NCBI GenBank assembly: GCA_015520105.1
Contig: WAQT01000032.1
Coordinates: 1-10,629 of the forward strand
Length of the DNA stretch: 10,629 nucleotides
DNA from: Candidatus Aenigmatarchaeota archaeon
GTDB taxonomy: Archaea; Aenigmatarchaeota; Aenigmatarchaeia; QMZP01
Direction: 5' to 3'
In this document: piece by piece, positions 1 to 5,799 of the stretch
How the letters are laid out: every line of letters begins with the position of its first letter
How positions within the stretch are numbered: position 1 is the stretch's first letter
Translations under genes and position numbers: made by a program
The notes under the pieces: generated by a model
Told to the model about the DNA's origin: nothing
The model's database searches: none
Seen by the model: the letters and a program-made list of their open reading frames with translations, nothing else

Positions 1-84
1 AGGGGGTTGGAGCAGGAGGTATTGCTATTCCCTCTTTTCTTTCAGACCCGCGCCTGTTTTCTGAATCCATGCGAACACGTAAGA

Positions 85-119
85 ATGTATATATTATTTT
101 GTGATACGTCTTATAAAAG
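85..119 (+). promoter_or_regulatory. TATA boxes upstream of structured element C1
   Basis: Two AT-rich boxes lie here, one around 86-97 (tatatattattt) and one at 111-119 (ttataaaag). The second is about 25 nt upstream of the GCGTGTCTGA that opens element C1, which is the normal archaeal TATA-to-start distance. The sequence TATAAAA-x-CTTT recurs at the start of copy C2, so the promoter may belong to the element. Bases 1-84 show nothing I can assign. Confidence 0.5.
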
Positions 120-123
120 CTTT

Positions 124-134
124 GCATGAATGCG
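124..134 (+). repeat. Direct repeat, left of C1
   Basis: GCATGAATGCG abuts the left end of C1 and is repeated exactly at 388-398, abutting the right end. It may be a target-site duplication. Alternatively, because the sequence is quasi-palindromic, it may be an outer extension of the terminal helix: with one bulged G it gives 4 bp, a tandem G-A mismatch and 4 bp. Confidence 0.6.
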
Positions 135-387
135 GAGCGTGTCTGATTAATCCCACAGACCCCTATAAAGAGGCTGTGCGAAGGGGAAGCAATTGTTCCC
201 CAGAACGGAATTCGTGTCTGGGAGATAAAGGCTTATTGTCAGAACCGGTTGGTGCATGCAAAAGAAGTAACAGCGTATTTGAGAAGTTGCGCAAGGACTC
301 GTTGCTTCAGGCCGGATAGTGATAAGGCCGGGAAACAACTGTTCAGGCGCGTCTTTATCGGTTATTGGCGAATAGTCAGATACGCTC
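135..387 (+). ncRNA. Structured RNA/element family, copy C1 (full length)
   Basis: This is a non-coding 253-nt segment with two diverged relatives in the window (C2 and C3, both inverted relative to it). The ends are complementary: GAGCGTGTCTGA at 135-146 pairs with TCAGATACGCTC at 376-387 (11 Watson-Crick pairs and one G-U). Internal hairpins include CACAG/CTGTG (152-176), GGGGAA/TTCCCC (183-201) and CCAGA/TCTGG with an ACG/CGT extension (about 199-220). Blocks shared with C2 are 137-153, 198-241 and 281-363; 365-387 is shared with C3 (21/23 identical). C1 carries about 38 nt, near 242-280, that C2 lacks. A TATA box lies at the expected distance upstream. I see no RNase P RNA or SRP RNA signature motifs, and three copies argue against either. 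It could be a structured non-coding RNA or a short non-autonomous mobile element. The copies are clear; the function is unknown. Confidence 0.6.
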
Positions 388-398
388 GCATGAATGCG
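388..398 (+). repeat. Direct repeat, right of C1
   Basis: This is an exact copy of the 11-bp GCATGAATGCG at 124-134. With the following C it forms a 12-mer, GCATGAATGCGC, which also occurs inverted at 2098-2109 upstream of the S19e promoter. Confidence 0.6.
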
Positions 399-440
399 CA
401 ACAGATGTTATGGTTTCCTAAGAAGACGCTCTGGCTAATG

Positions 441-449
441 CTTAAAAGT
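441..449 (+). promoter_or_regulatory. TATA box for the membrane winged-helix gene
   Basis: The sequence gcttaaaag lies 21-29 nt upstream of the ATG at 470. The transcript is therefore probably leaderless, and there is no Shine-Dalgarno sequence in front of this start. Confidence 0.45.
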
Positions 450-469
450 TTTACATAGTTATTAGTAAT

Positions 470-1408
470 ATGAGATTGCTGATTGTTTCGCTCTGGTTTC
501 TTGCGGTTATTGCGTTGATGCTTCCCTCCGCAGGAGCTGTGACTCTCAACTATTACGGGATAGAGGATACCATAAACGACGACCTGTCGGTGCATAATGT
601 AGTTACGCTGAAGTTTGACTCTCCCATAAACCATCTCGAATACGTGCTGGATTTCAAGATATACAACTTCGATTATGATTATGATTTTGACCTTGCGGAC
701 TGCTCTCTTGATGACTACAACGGAAAAAGCAGAGTAACATGCGACTTTATAGGGATGACCAAAGAGAAGAACATGCTGAAGCTTGAGTTTGATGCAAGAA
801 ACGTTATCAGGAAGACGGACGAGGGTTACAGGTTTCTCGTGAACTACGGAATATCCCTTCCCATAAAAAGGGCGTTCGTGCTCATAAAGCTTCCTGTGAA
901 CGGAATGCTGGCGGCAGATGTTGCAAACCAGTCGTATTCGCCTTCAAGCGGAAACATAATCACTGACGGAAAGAGGATAATGGTGTACTGGGAGGAAGAG
1001 AATCTCAATTCAGGGGACAATCTCAGGTTTTCTGTTCTTTACTCAACCCCTCCGAACATAGACCCTGTATTCGTGGCTGCTATAACGCTGATTGTGATCG
1101 CCGCAATGGCTGGAATGGCTGTCTATCTCAAGAGGGGGGAGCATGGAGAGGATATGGTAGAGAAGGCTGTGAAGTCCGTGCTCAACAGGGACGAGAAACG
1201 CGTGATAGAGACGCTCTCTTCTCATGGAGGAATGCTTGGACAGAAGCACCTAGCAAGGGAACTCGATTTCTCTAAGGCAAAAGTCTCGAGGATAATCAGA
1301 AATCTTAAAGAGAGGGGGCTTGTGAGCATAGAGCCCGTGTCCGGCAGGGAGAACAGGATAGTGCTTAAGAAGGTGGAGGACGCCGGGTCAGGGGAAGAAA
1401 CAGATTAG
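470..1408 (+). CDS. Membrane-anchored winged-helix protein (COG2512-like)
   Basis: The 312-residue protein has a signal peptide (about 1-23, hydrophobic core then PSAGA), an exported domain rich in predicted beta structure (about 24-198), a single transmembrane helix (about 199-220), a basic KRG stop-transfer and a cytoplasmic winged helix (about 240-301). The last includes GQKHLARELDFSKAKVSRII as recognition region and a GLVSIEPVSGRENRIVLKK wing. This architecture matches the archaeal membrane-associated predicted transcriptional regulators grouped as COG2512, in which an outside-facing domain is joined to a MarR-like DNA-binding domain. It probably senses something at the cell surface and acts on DNA at the membrane; ligand and targets are unknown. 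The start is supported by the signal peptide and the TATA box about 25 nt upstream. RNase P gene rnp4 follows after 37 nt with its own TATA-like sequence. Confidence 0.75.
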   Translation: MRLLIVSLWFLAVIALMLPSAGAVTLNYYGIEDTINDDLSVHNVVTLKFDSPINHLEYVLDFKIYNFDYDYDFDLADCSLDDYNGKSRVTCDFIGMTKEKNMLKLEFDARNVIRKTDEGYRFLVNYGISLPIKRAFVLIKLPVNGMLAADVANQSYSPSSGNIITDGKRIMVYWEEENLNSGDNLRFSVLYSTPPNIDPVFVAAITLIVIAAMAGMAVYLKRGEHGEDMVEKAVKSVLNRDEKRVIETLSSHGGMLGQKHLARELDFSKAKVSRIIRNLKERGLVSIEPVSGRENRIVLKKVEDAGSGEETD

Positions 1409-1417
1409 CGGTGCAGC

Positions 1418-1427
1418 ATTTATTTCA
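1418..1427 (+). promoter_or_regulatory. TATA-like box upstream of rnp4
   Basis: The sequence catttatttc centres about 24 nt before the ATG at 1446, which is consistent with a leaderless transcript. The assignment rests on spacing and composition only. Confidence 0.3.
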
Positions 1428-1445
1428 CAGCATTCAATTATTAAG

Positions 1446-1778
1446 ATGAGTGGCAGAGGCTCCAAACCTGAATGGCAGAAAAGGATTGCTAAAGAAAGGA
1501 TTGAGTCGCTTTTCAGGGAAGCGGAAAGGATTGCTAAAGACAAGCCCCAGTACGCGAGGCGTTGCGTCTCTCTGGCAATGAAGACCGCTATGAGATATAA
1601 TATGCCTGTGCCGGACAAGTACAGGAAAAGGTTTTGCAGGAGATGCCATTCATTCTTCACTGAGGGAAGGTTTAGTGCGAGAACAAGGCCTGAGCAGAAG
1701 GCTGTAATAATCAGATGCCTTGCGTGCGGGAGCGTGAAAAGGTATCCGTACAGGAAGAAGATAAAGGCAAGCAATTAA
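1446..1778 (+). CDS. rnp4: RNase P protein component 4 (Rpp21/Rpr2 family)
   Basis: The 110-residue protein is the archaeal Rpp21 homologue. It works with Rpp29 on the specificity domain of RNase P RNA during removal of tRNA 5' leaders. The N-terminal half is a basic helical region (RIAKERIESLFREAERIAK, then YARRCVSLAMKTAMRYNMPV), as in the family's two long helices. The C-terminal half is a zinc ribbon with FCRRCH and RCLACGSVKR, two CxxC pairs about 30 residues apart, and ends in a basic tail. Length and order match known archaeal Rnp4 proteins. The small membrane-protein gene follows after 24 nt and could be cotranscribed. Confidence 0.9.
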   Translation: MSGRGSKPEWQKRIAKERIESLFREAERIAKDKPQYARRCVSLAMKTAMRYNMPVPDKYRKRFCRRCHSFFTEGRFSARTRPEQKAVIIRCLACGSVKRYPYRKKIKASN

Positions 1779-1802
1779 TAACAGCTTGCAGAATTATAAT
1801 CA

Positions 1803-2066
1803 ATGAGAATAGTGATAGCCACGGGAATGGTGATAGTGTTTATATGCACTTTCTTTGTGCTGTTTATTGCAGAGAATATAATGAAGACGCATTTCGAATG
1901 CTCCGGAAGCGATGGTGGGGTGGTGTGCAGCATAAGGAGCACAGGCCCTGAGATATTCATGCCGCTCTCTTTCATTGCATTGTTCATAATCATTGCATCA
2001 ACATGCGTATATATTGTGATAAAGGCGGTCAGGGAGAGCGTCGATTACACTTTTATTAGCAAATGA
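1803..2066 (+). CDS. Small two-helix membrane protein, unknown function
   Basis: The 87-residue protein has two clear hydrophobic segments: about 3-24 (IVIATGMVIVFICTFFVLFI) and about 52-74 (FMPLSFIALFIIIASTCVYI). A short loop of about 27 residues between them contains two cysteines that could form a disulfide if exported. The tail is polar. I do not recognise a family. It lies 24 nt after rnp4 on the same strand, so it is probably in the same transcript. No other ORF fits this interval, and the intact hydrophobic pattern supports a real gene. Confidence 0.55.
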   Translation: MRIVIATGMVIVFICTFFVLFIAENIMKTHFECSGSDGGVVCSIRSTGPEIFMPLSFIALFIIIASTCVYIVIKAVRESVDYTFISK

Positions 2067-2097
2067 ACAGGCATTTGGGCGTTTCCAGCCTGCTTCA

Positions 2098-2109
2098 GCG
2101 CATTCATGC
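2098..2109 (-). repeat. Third copy of GCATGAATGCGC (inverted)
   Basis: GCGCATTCATGC here is the exact reverse complement of 388-399 next to C1. It lies 26-30 nt upstream of the S19e TATA region and may be a shared binding site or target site. Confidence 0.4.
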
Positions 2110-2129
2110 ATTGATTCGGTTACATGCGT

Positions 2130-2151
2130 TCAATATATTTATATATATATG
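2130..2151 (+). promoter_or_regulatory. TATA box for the S19e-PDCD5-S27e cluster
   Basis: The run atatatttatatatatatgc is the most TATA-like stretch nearby. It predicts transcription starting near 2162-2172, shortly before the S19e ribosome binding site. A weak CAGGC/GCCTG hairpin upstream (2068-2092) may end the preceding transcript. Confidence 0.55.
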
Positions 2152-2187
2152 CAACAATACTATTGAGTTTTGAGCGGAGATGATATC

Positions 2188-2613
2188 GTGTCTGGAATAA
2201 AGAAGCTTCCGGCTCAGATTGTTATAAGCCATGCAGCCGAGGCTCTGAAGAAGGTTGAGGGTATAAAGCCGCCGGAATGGGCAGCCTATGCAAAGACCGG
2301 GGTTCACAAGGAAAGGCCGCCCATGCAGAAAGACTGGTGGTACATAAGAGCGGCCTCTGTGCTCAGAAGGGTGTATATAGAGAATTGTATAGGAGTGGAG
2401 AGGCTGAGAAAGGTCTATGGAGGAAGGAAGAATCTAGGTCACAGACCGGAACACAAGAGAAAGGGTTCCGGTTCGGTGATAAGGAAGATTCTTCAGCAGC
2501 TTGAAGGCGCCGGTCTTGTAAAGACAGAGAAAGGGAAAGGAAGGATTATCACGCCGAAAGGCCAGTCATTTATTGGAAAAATAATTAAAGAGGCAAGCGG
2601 GAAAGGGAAGTGA
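2188..2613 (+). CDS. rps19e: Ribosomal protein S19e
   Basis: This is a small-subunit ribosomal protein found in archaea and eukaryotes, needed for late 40S maturation in eukaryotes. Diagnostic runs are IKPPEWAAYAKTGVHKERPP, then WWYIRAASVLRRVYI, then YGGRKNLGHRPEHKRKGSGS and a C-terminal winged-helix end (VIRKILQQLEGAGLVKTEKG). I chose the GTG at 2188. GGAGATGAT at 2176-2184 is nearly a perfect archaeal Shine-Dalgarno 3 nt upstream, and MSGIKKLPAQ then aligns with the usual family N-terminus. A TTG at 2170 would add six residues. It gives 141 residues, a normal length. The PDCD5 gene starts 5 bases after the stop, a common archaeal pairing. Confidence 0.93.
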   Translation: MSGIKKLPAQIVISHAAEALKKVEGIKPPEWAAYAKTGVHKERPPMQKDWWYIRAASVLRRVYIENCIGVERLRKVYGGRKNLGHRPEHKRKGSGSVIRKILQQLEGAGLVKTEKGKGRIITPKGQSFIGKIIKEASGKGK

Positions 2614-2617
2614 TAAC

Positions 2618-2896
2618 ATGGAAGATTATGGAAATATAGACTGGAACCAGATACAACAGCAGAAACAGGCGGAGGAGATGAAGAGGCAACTGCTATCGAG
2701 AATGCTCACGAAAGAGGCGTTCGAGAGGCTTGGAAGGGTGAAGACAGTCAATCCCCAGCTTGCGTCTCAGGCAGAACTTTACATAATGCAGGTATTGCAG
2801 ACAGGCTACAACAAGAGGATAGGTGACGAGGAACTTAAAGAGATGCTCAGGTCATTAACAAAGAGAGGAAAGGATTTCAGAATGAAAAGGGTTTAG
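2618..2896 (+). CDS. PDCD5/TFAR19-family DNA-binding protein
   Basis: The 92-residue protein belongs to the archaeal-eukaryotic PDCD5 family of small helical-bundle proteins with proposed nucleic-acid binding. Visible hallmarks are an acidic, glutamine-rich N-terminal helix (QIQQQKQAEEMKRQLLSRML), the TKEAFERLGRVKTVNP core and the conserved LYIMQVLQTGYNKRIGDEEL segment, followed by a basic tail (TKRGKDFRMKRV). Its size is typical for archaeal members, which are shorter than the eukaryotic protein. AAGTGATAAC precedes the ATG. It sits 4 nt after S19e and 8 nt before S27e, so translation is probably coupled to the ribosomal genes. Confidence 0.92.
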   Translation: MEDYGNIDWNQIQQQKQAEEMKRQLLSRMLTKEAFERLGRVKTVNPQLASQAELYIMQVLQTGYNKRIGDEELKEMLRSLTKRGKDFRMKRV

Positions 2897-2904
2897 GTGA
2901 TGTC

Positions 2905-3072
2905 ATGGCTTCTCCGTTTGTCAAGGTATCGTGCACAAAATGCAAGAACAGGCAGGTGATTTTCTCCAGGGCATCCACTACTGTCAGGTGCCTTGTGTGC
3001 GACGAGGTTCTTGCAATCCCGACCGGAGGCATAGCAGACATAAAGGCGAAAATAACAGGAATTGCAAAGTGA
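2905..3072 (+). CDS. rps27e: Ribosomal protein S27e
   Basis: The 55-residue zinc-ribbon ribosomal protein of the small subunit translates from the ATG at 2905 as MASPFVKVSCTKCKNRQVIF and so on, ending in ITGIAK. The zinc site is CTKC (residues 10-13) and CLVC (29-32), followed by the family's GG-containing C-terminal strand (AIPTGGIADIKAKI). GGTGAT at 2896-2901 is the ribosome binding site. A competing ATG at 2900 is out of frame and leads nowhere. It is the last gene of the S19e-PDCD5-S27e group, and a palindromic hairpin follows its stop directly. Confidence 0.92.
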   Translation: MASPFVKVSCTKCKNRQVIFSRASTTVRCLVCDEVLAIPTGGIADIKAKITGIAK

Positions 3073-3074
3073 AT

Positions 3075-3106
3075 ATTGCCTGAGTCAGGCAATCAATTTT
3101 AATAAT
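3075..3106 (+). terminator. Hairpin terminator after S27e
   Basis: ATTGCCT and AGGCAAT at 3075-3093 form a 7-bp stem around GAGTC, 2 nt after the S27e stop. The T-rich caattttaataat follows. The same AT-rich stretch (about 3095-3107) is the best TATA candidate for the glucokinase operon, 23-35 nt before its start. Confidence 0.55.
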
Positions 3107-3129
3107 ACAGAGAATATTCTATCGGAAGT

Positions 3130-4176
3130 ATGAACGAGATTCGAATTCATAGAAAAGCAAAAAAGGGCAGATATTCGGTTTTTGTTCTGGGGGGAGATAT
3201 CGGAGGGACGAACTCCAGGCTTGCTGTCGCGGGAATAAGAAAGAACAGACCCGAGATTCTCTTTTCAATGAAGTTCAGCACGCTGGAGATGGATTCGGTC
3301 ATTCCAGCAATCAGGGAAGCTATTAACCGCGCAAGAAGGGAAGGAATAAGGATAAGCAGAGCGTGCATAGGCGCTGCAGGACCGGTATCGGACAAAGGAA
3401 GCAGAGTAGAACTTACTCATGCGGCTCTTGTTATTGACGCCCGGGAGATTGCAGAGGCGACAGGGATTAAACGAGTGAGTCTGATAAACGACTTTGAAGC
3501 TGTTGGATATGGCATCAACGTAATGGGAAGGGGAGAGGTTGACAGGGTCAAGAAATTCCAGAGAAGAAGGGAAGGCCGGATTGCGGTAATAGGAGCCGGA
3601 ACCGGTCTAGGAAAAACCGTACTCGAATACAGGAAGGAGAAAGGAATATATATCCCTTCGGCAAGCGAAGGAGGGCATGCAGACTTTCCTGCTCAGGAAA
3701 GAGAGGAGCTGGAATTCTTGGAGTTTGTGAAGGCTTACAGGAAGGTGGAGAGGGTGAGTTACGATGATGTTCTTTCTTCCAAGGGAATAGAGTGTCTTTA
3801 TTTGTTCATGAGAAGGAAGCACGGAGCCAGCAGATACACCAAGGAGATAGTCCGCTCGCAGAACATACCTGAAGCGGTATCAAGGCTGAGGAAGAAGGAT
3901 GAACTGTGCAGGGAGGTTTTCAGATGGTGGGGAAGGCTTATGGGAAGATGCGCAAGGAATTTTGCCCTGGACACTCTTGCCAAGGGAGGGGTGTATATAA
4001 CTGGCGGCGTGGTTATGGGCAATCCGGATGCCGCAAAATCAAGAGAATTCGTGAGTGAGTTTGAGAAAGGAAGAATGAGGGGGATTCTCAAGAAGATTCC
4101 TTTATATGTTATGAGAAGCGATGATGCCGGGCTTTACGGGGCATGCCTTGCAGCGCATGCAGGGAGTGATGATTAG
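3130..4176 (+). CDS. glk: Glucokinase (bacterial Glk family)
   Basis: The 348-residue protein phosphorylates glucose to glucose-6-phosphate with ATP. Motifs in order are the phosphate-binding GGDIGGTNSRLAV (residues 21-33), the catalytic-Asp INDFEAVGYGI, the adenosine-side GAGTGLGK, the SEGGHADFPAQEREELEFLE region that matches bacterial glucokinases, and GGVYITGGVVMGNP near the C-terminus. This is the hexokinase-fold Glk family typified by E. coli Glk (about 320 residues), not the ADP-dependent archaeal glucokinase and not a plain ROK protein. The N-terminus has an extra basic stretch (RIHRKAKKGR). It heads a four-gene operon; its stop codon is immediately followed by the 6-phosphogluconate dehydrogenase ATG. 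Its product is the substrate of the fourth gene. Bacterial origin by transfer is an inference. Confidence 0.88.
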   Translation: MNEIRIHRKAKKGRYSVFVLGGDIGGTNSRLAVAGIRKNRPEILFSMKFSTLEMDSVIPAIREAINRARREGIRISRACIGAAGPVSDKGSRVELTHAALVIDAREIAEATGIKRVSLINDFEAVGYGINVMGRGEVDRVKKFQRRREGRIAVIGAGTGLGKTVLEYRKEKGIYIPSASEGGHADFPAQEREELEFLEFVKAYRKVERVSYDDVLSSKGIECLYLFMRRKHGASRYTKEIVRSQNIPEAVSRLRKKDELCREVFRWWGRLMGRCARNFALDTLAKGGVYITGGVVMGNPDAAKSREFVSEFEKGRMRGILKKIPLYVMRSDDAGLYGACLAAHAGSDD

Positions 4177-5091
4177 ATGGTATGCAAGGAAGTCGGATTT
4201 CTGGGCCTCGGAAGGATGGGTTTCAACATGGCTGTGAGAACCCTGAAGAACGGAATCAGGGTTGTCGGCTGGAACCGCTCTCCTGGGCCTGTGAAGAGAA
4301 TCGAAGCTTCTGGAGGAGAGGGGAGCAGAAGCGTGAAAGAGCTTGTGTCCAGACTCTGGGGAGAGAGGAAGGTGGTGTGGCTGATGCTTCCCGCAGGAGA
4401 TGTTACTGAGAAGGTCTTTCAGGAGGTTCTTTCGCTTCTCGGAAAGGGGGATATCATAATCGATGGGGCGAATTCCTGTTTCAGGGACAGTCTCAGAAGA
4501 CATAAAGAGGCAGAAGACAGAGGGGTCGGGATGCTTGATGTCGGGGTGAGCGGAGGAATAGTGGCAGCGGAGAGGGGCTATTCCCTCATGATTGGCGGGA
4601 AGAAGGAGTTCTTCGAATACTGCAGGCCTCTCTTCGAGGCACTCAGCGTGGAAGAAGGGTTCGGCCTTGTCGGCGGTCCGGGAGCAGGGCATTATGCGAA
4701 AATGGTGCACAATGCGATTGAGTACGGAATGATGCAGGCAATAGGTGAGGGATTCGAACTTCTCGAGAAAGGAAGTTTCAAGGGAGGAATCGACATGAGG
4801 AAGGTTGCAAGAATATGGAACAGAGGTTCCGTGGTAAGTTCCTTTCTTATGGAGATGGCAGAGAGGGCTTTGGAGAAGAACTCCAGGCTGTCTAACATTG
4901 AAGCGTACGTGGAGGACAGCGGAGAAGGAAGATGGGCTGTGAAGGAAGCGGTTGACCATGGCATTCCGTTTTCCGCAAACTCCTATGCGCTGAATGCGCG
5001 CTTTCTCTCAAGGGACAGGGATTCCTTTGCATTCAGAATGCTTGCTGCATTAAGAAAGGAGTTCGGCGGTCATACGGTGAGGGAGAAGTGA
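4177..5091 (+). CDS. gnd: 6-phosphogluconate dehydrogenase, decarboxylating, short form
   Basis: The 304-residue enzyme oxidises and decarboxylates 6-phosphogluconate to ribulose-5-phosphate and CO2. It has the Rossmann GFLGLGRMG (residues 8-16), WLMLPAG, IIDGANS, the substrate-binding GVSGG and the catalytic GAGHYAKMVHNAIEYG, with conserved Lys, His, Asn and Glu. The C-terminal helical domain is short, placing it with the roughly 300-residue YqeC/GndA-like forms rather than the 470-residue E. coli form. After the second strand it reads GWNRS rather than an acidic residue. The Asn-Arg-Ser there resembles NADP-dependent enzymes, so NADP use is inferred. The ATG directly abuts the glucokinase stop, with GGGAGTGAT just upstream. 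Confidence 0.92.
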   Translation: MVCKEVGFLGLGRMGFNMAVRTLKNGIRVVGWNRSPGPVKRIEASGGEGSRSVKELVSRLWGERKVVWLMLPAGDVTEKVFQEVLSLLGKGDIIIDGANSCFRDSLRRHKEAEDRGVGMLDVGVSGGIVAAERGYSLMIGGKKEFFEYCRPLFEALSVEEGFGLVGGPGAGHYAKMVHNAIEYGMMQAIGEGFELLEKGSFKGGIDMRKVARIWNRGSVVSSFLMEMAERALEKNSRLSNIEAYVEDSGEGRWAVKEAVDHGIPFSANSYALNARFLSRDRDSFAFRMLAALRKEFGGHTVREK

Positions 5092-5097
5092 TTATCA

Positions 5098-5799
5098 ATG
5101 CTGAGATTTCTGTCAAAGAGCAGCAGGGAAGAGGCCGAAGAGTCTGCGTGCGATGCTATAGAGGATTCCGTGTGGATGGTTCACAGGATAAAGAGACCGG
5201 TAATTGTGGCGTTTCCGGGAGGAAGAAGTGTTGCCGGAGTGCTGGACAGGCTCGCGGAAAGGAAGCTTCCGTGGTGCGATATGCATATTTTTATGGTTGA
5301 TGAGAGGGTGGTTCCGCTGAACCACAGGAACAGCAACTTCAGGGTTGTGAGGAGGCTCGCTGACCGGCTGATAGAGGAGGGAAGGATACCGGAGGAGAAC
5401 ATCCATCCATTCATTCCGGACCTAGGCAAGAGAGATTTCGGCGCTGAGGAATATGGAAAGGAAATTGAATCCCTAGGAGGGTCGTATGACGTTGTTGTTC
5501 TAAGTGCCGGAGAGGACTGCCATGTGGGGTCGCTTTTCCCCAATCACCAAAGCATAAGGAGCGGAGCTGAATATTTTGTGGCAATGAACGACTCTCCAAA
5601 ACCACCAAGCAGGAGAGTGTCGGCATCGAGGAAGCTGCTGTCCCGCGCGAACTCTTCTGTTCTTCTCTTCTTCGGAGAGAGCAAGAGAGGGGCACTGGAA
5701 AAGTTCAGGAGCATGGAGGTTGACATGTACTCCTGCCCCGCAAAGATAGTGCACAAAGCAAGGAACCCGTATGTTGTGACGGATATAGTGATTGAATGA
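5098..5799 (+). CDS. pgl: 6-phosphogluconolactonase (DevB/SOL type)
   Basis: The 233-residue enzyme hydrolyses 6-phosphogluconolactone to 6-phosphogluconate. It shows FPGGRSVAGVLDRL in place of the usual SGGSTP loop, then HIFMVDERVVPLNHRNSNFR (the DERxVP...SN signature). The catalytic segment is SAGEDCHVGSLFPNH, where His is the expected catalytic residue. PPSRRVSAS corresponds to the family PRVT strand. The usual GxDGH reads GEDCH, so Cys replaces a normally conserved Gly. It starts 6 nt after gnd behind AAGTGAT, and its stop overlaps the G6PDH start (ATGA). The operon context, between the enzymes making and using its substrate and product, supports the call strongly. Confidence 0.9.
   Translation: MLRFLSKSSREEAEESACDAIEDSVWMVHRIKRPVIVAFPGGRSVAGVLDRLAERKLPWCDMHIFMVDERVVPLNHRNSNFRVVRRLADRLIEEGRIPEENIHPFIPDLGKRDFGAEEYGKEIESLGGSYDVVVLSAGEDCHVGSLFPNHQSIRSGAEYFVAMNDSPKPPSRRVSASRKLLSRANSSVLLFFGESKRGALEKFRSMEVDMYSCPAKIVHKARNPYVVTDIVIE

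Noticed and set aside
135..387. C1 as RNase P RNA or SRP RNA, prompted by nearby rnp4
   Set aside because: The universal RNase P and SRP core motifs are absent, and multiple partly deleted copies do not suit an essential single-copy RNA.
101..458. Small ORFs (72, 84 and 69 residues) within C1
   Set aside because: None has a ribosome binding site or is preserved in C2 or C3; the conserved signal is in RNA-like pairing, not codons.
2170..2187. TTG start for S19e
   Set aside because: The GTG at 2188 has a near-perfect Shine-Dalgarno 3 nt upstream and gives the family-typical N-terminus.
4102..4959. 285-residue minus-strand ORF across glk and gnd
   Set aside because: It is antisense to two well-supported operon genes, has low-complexity Ser/His/Pro-rich translation and no start signal.
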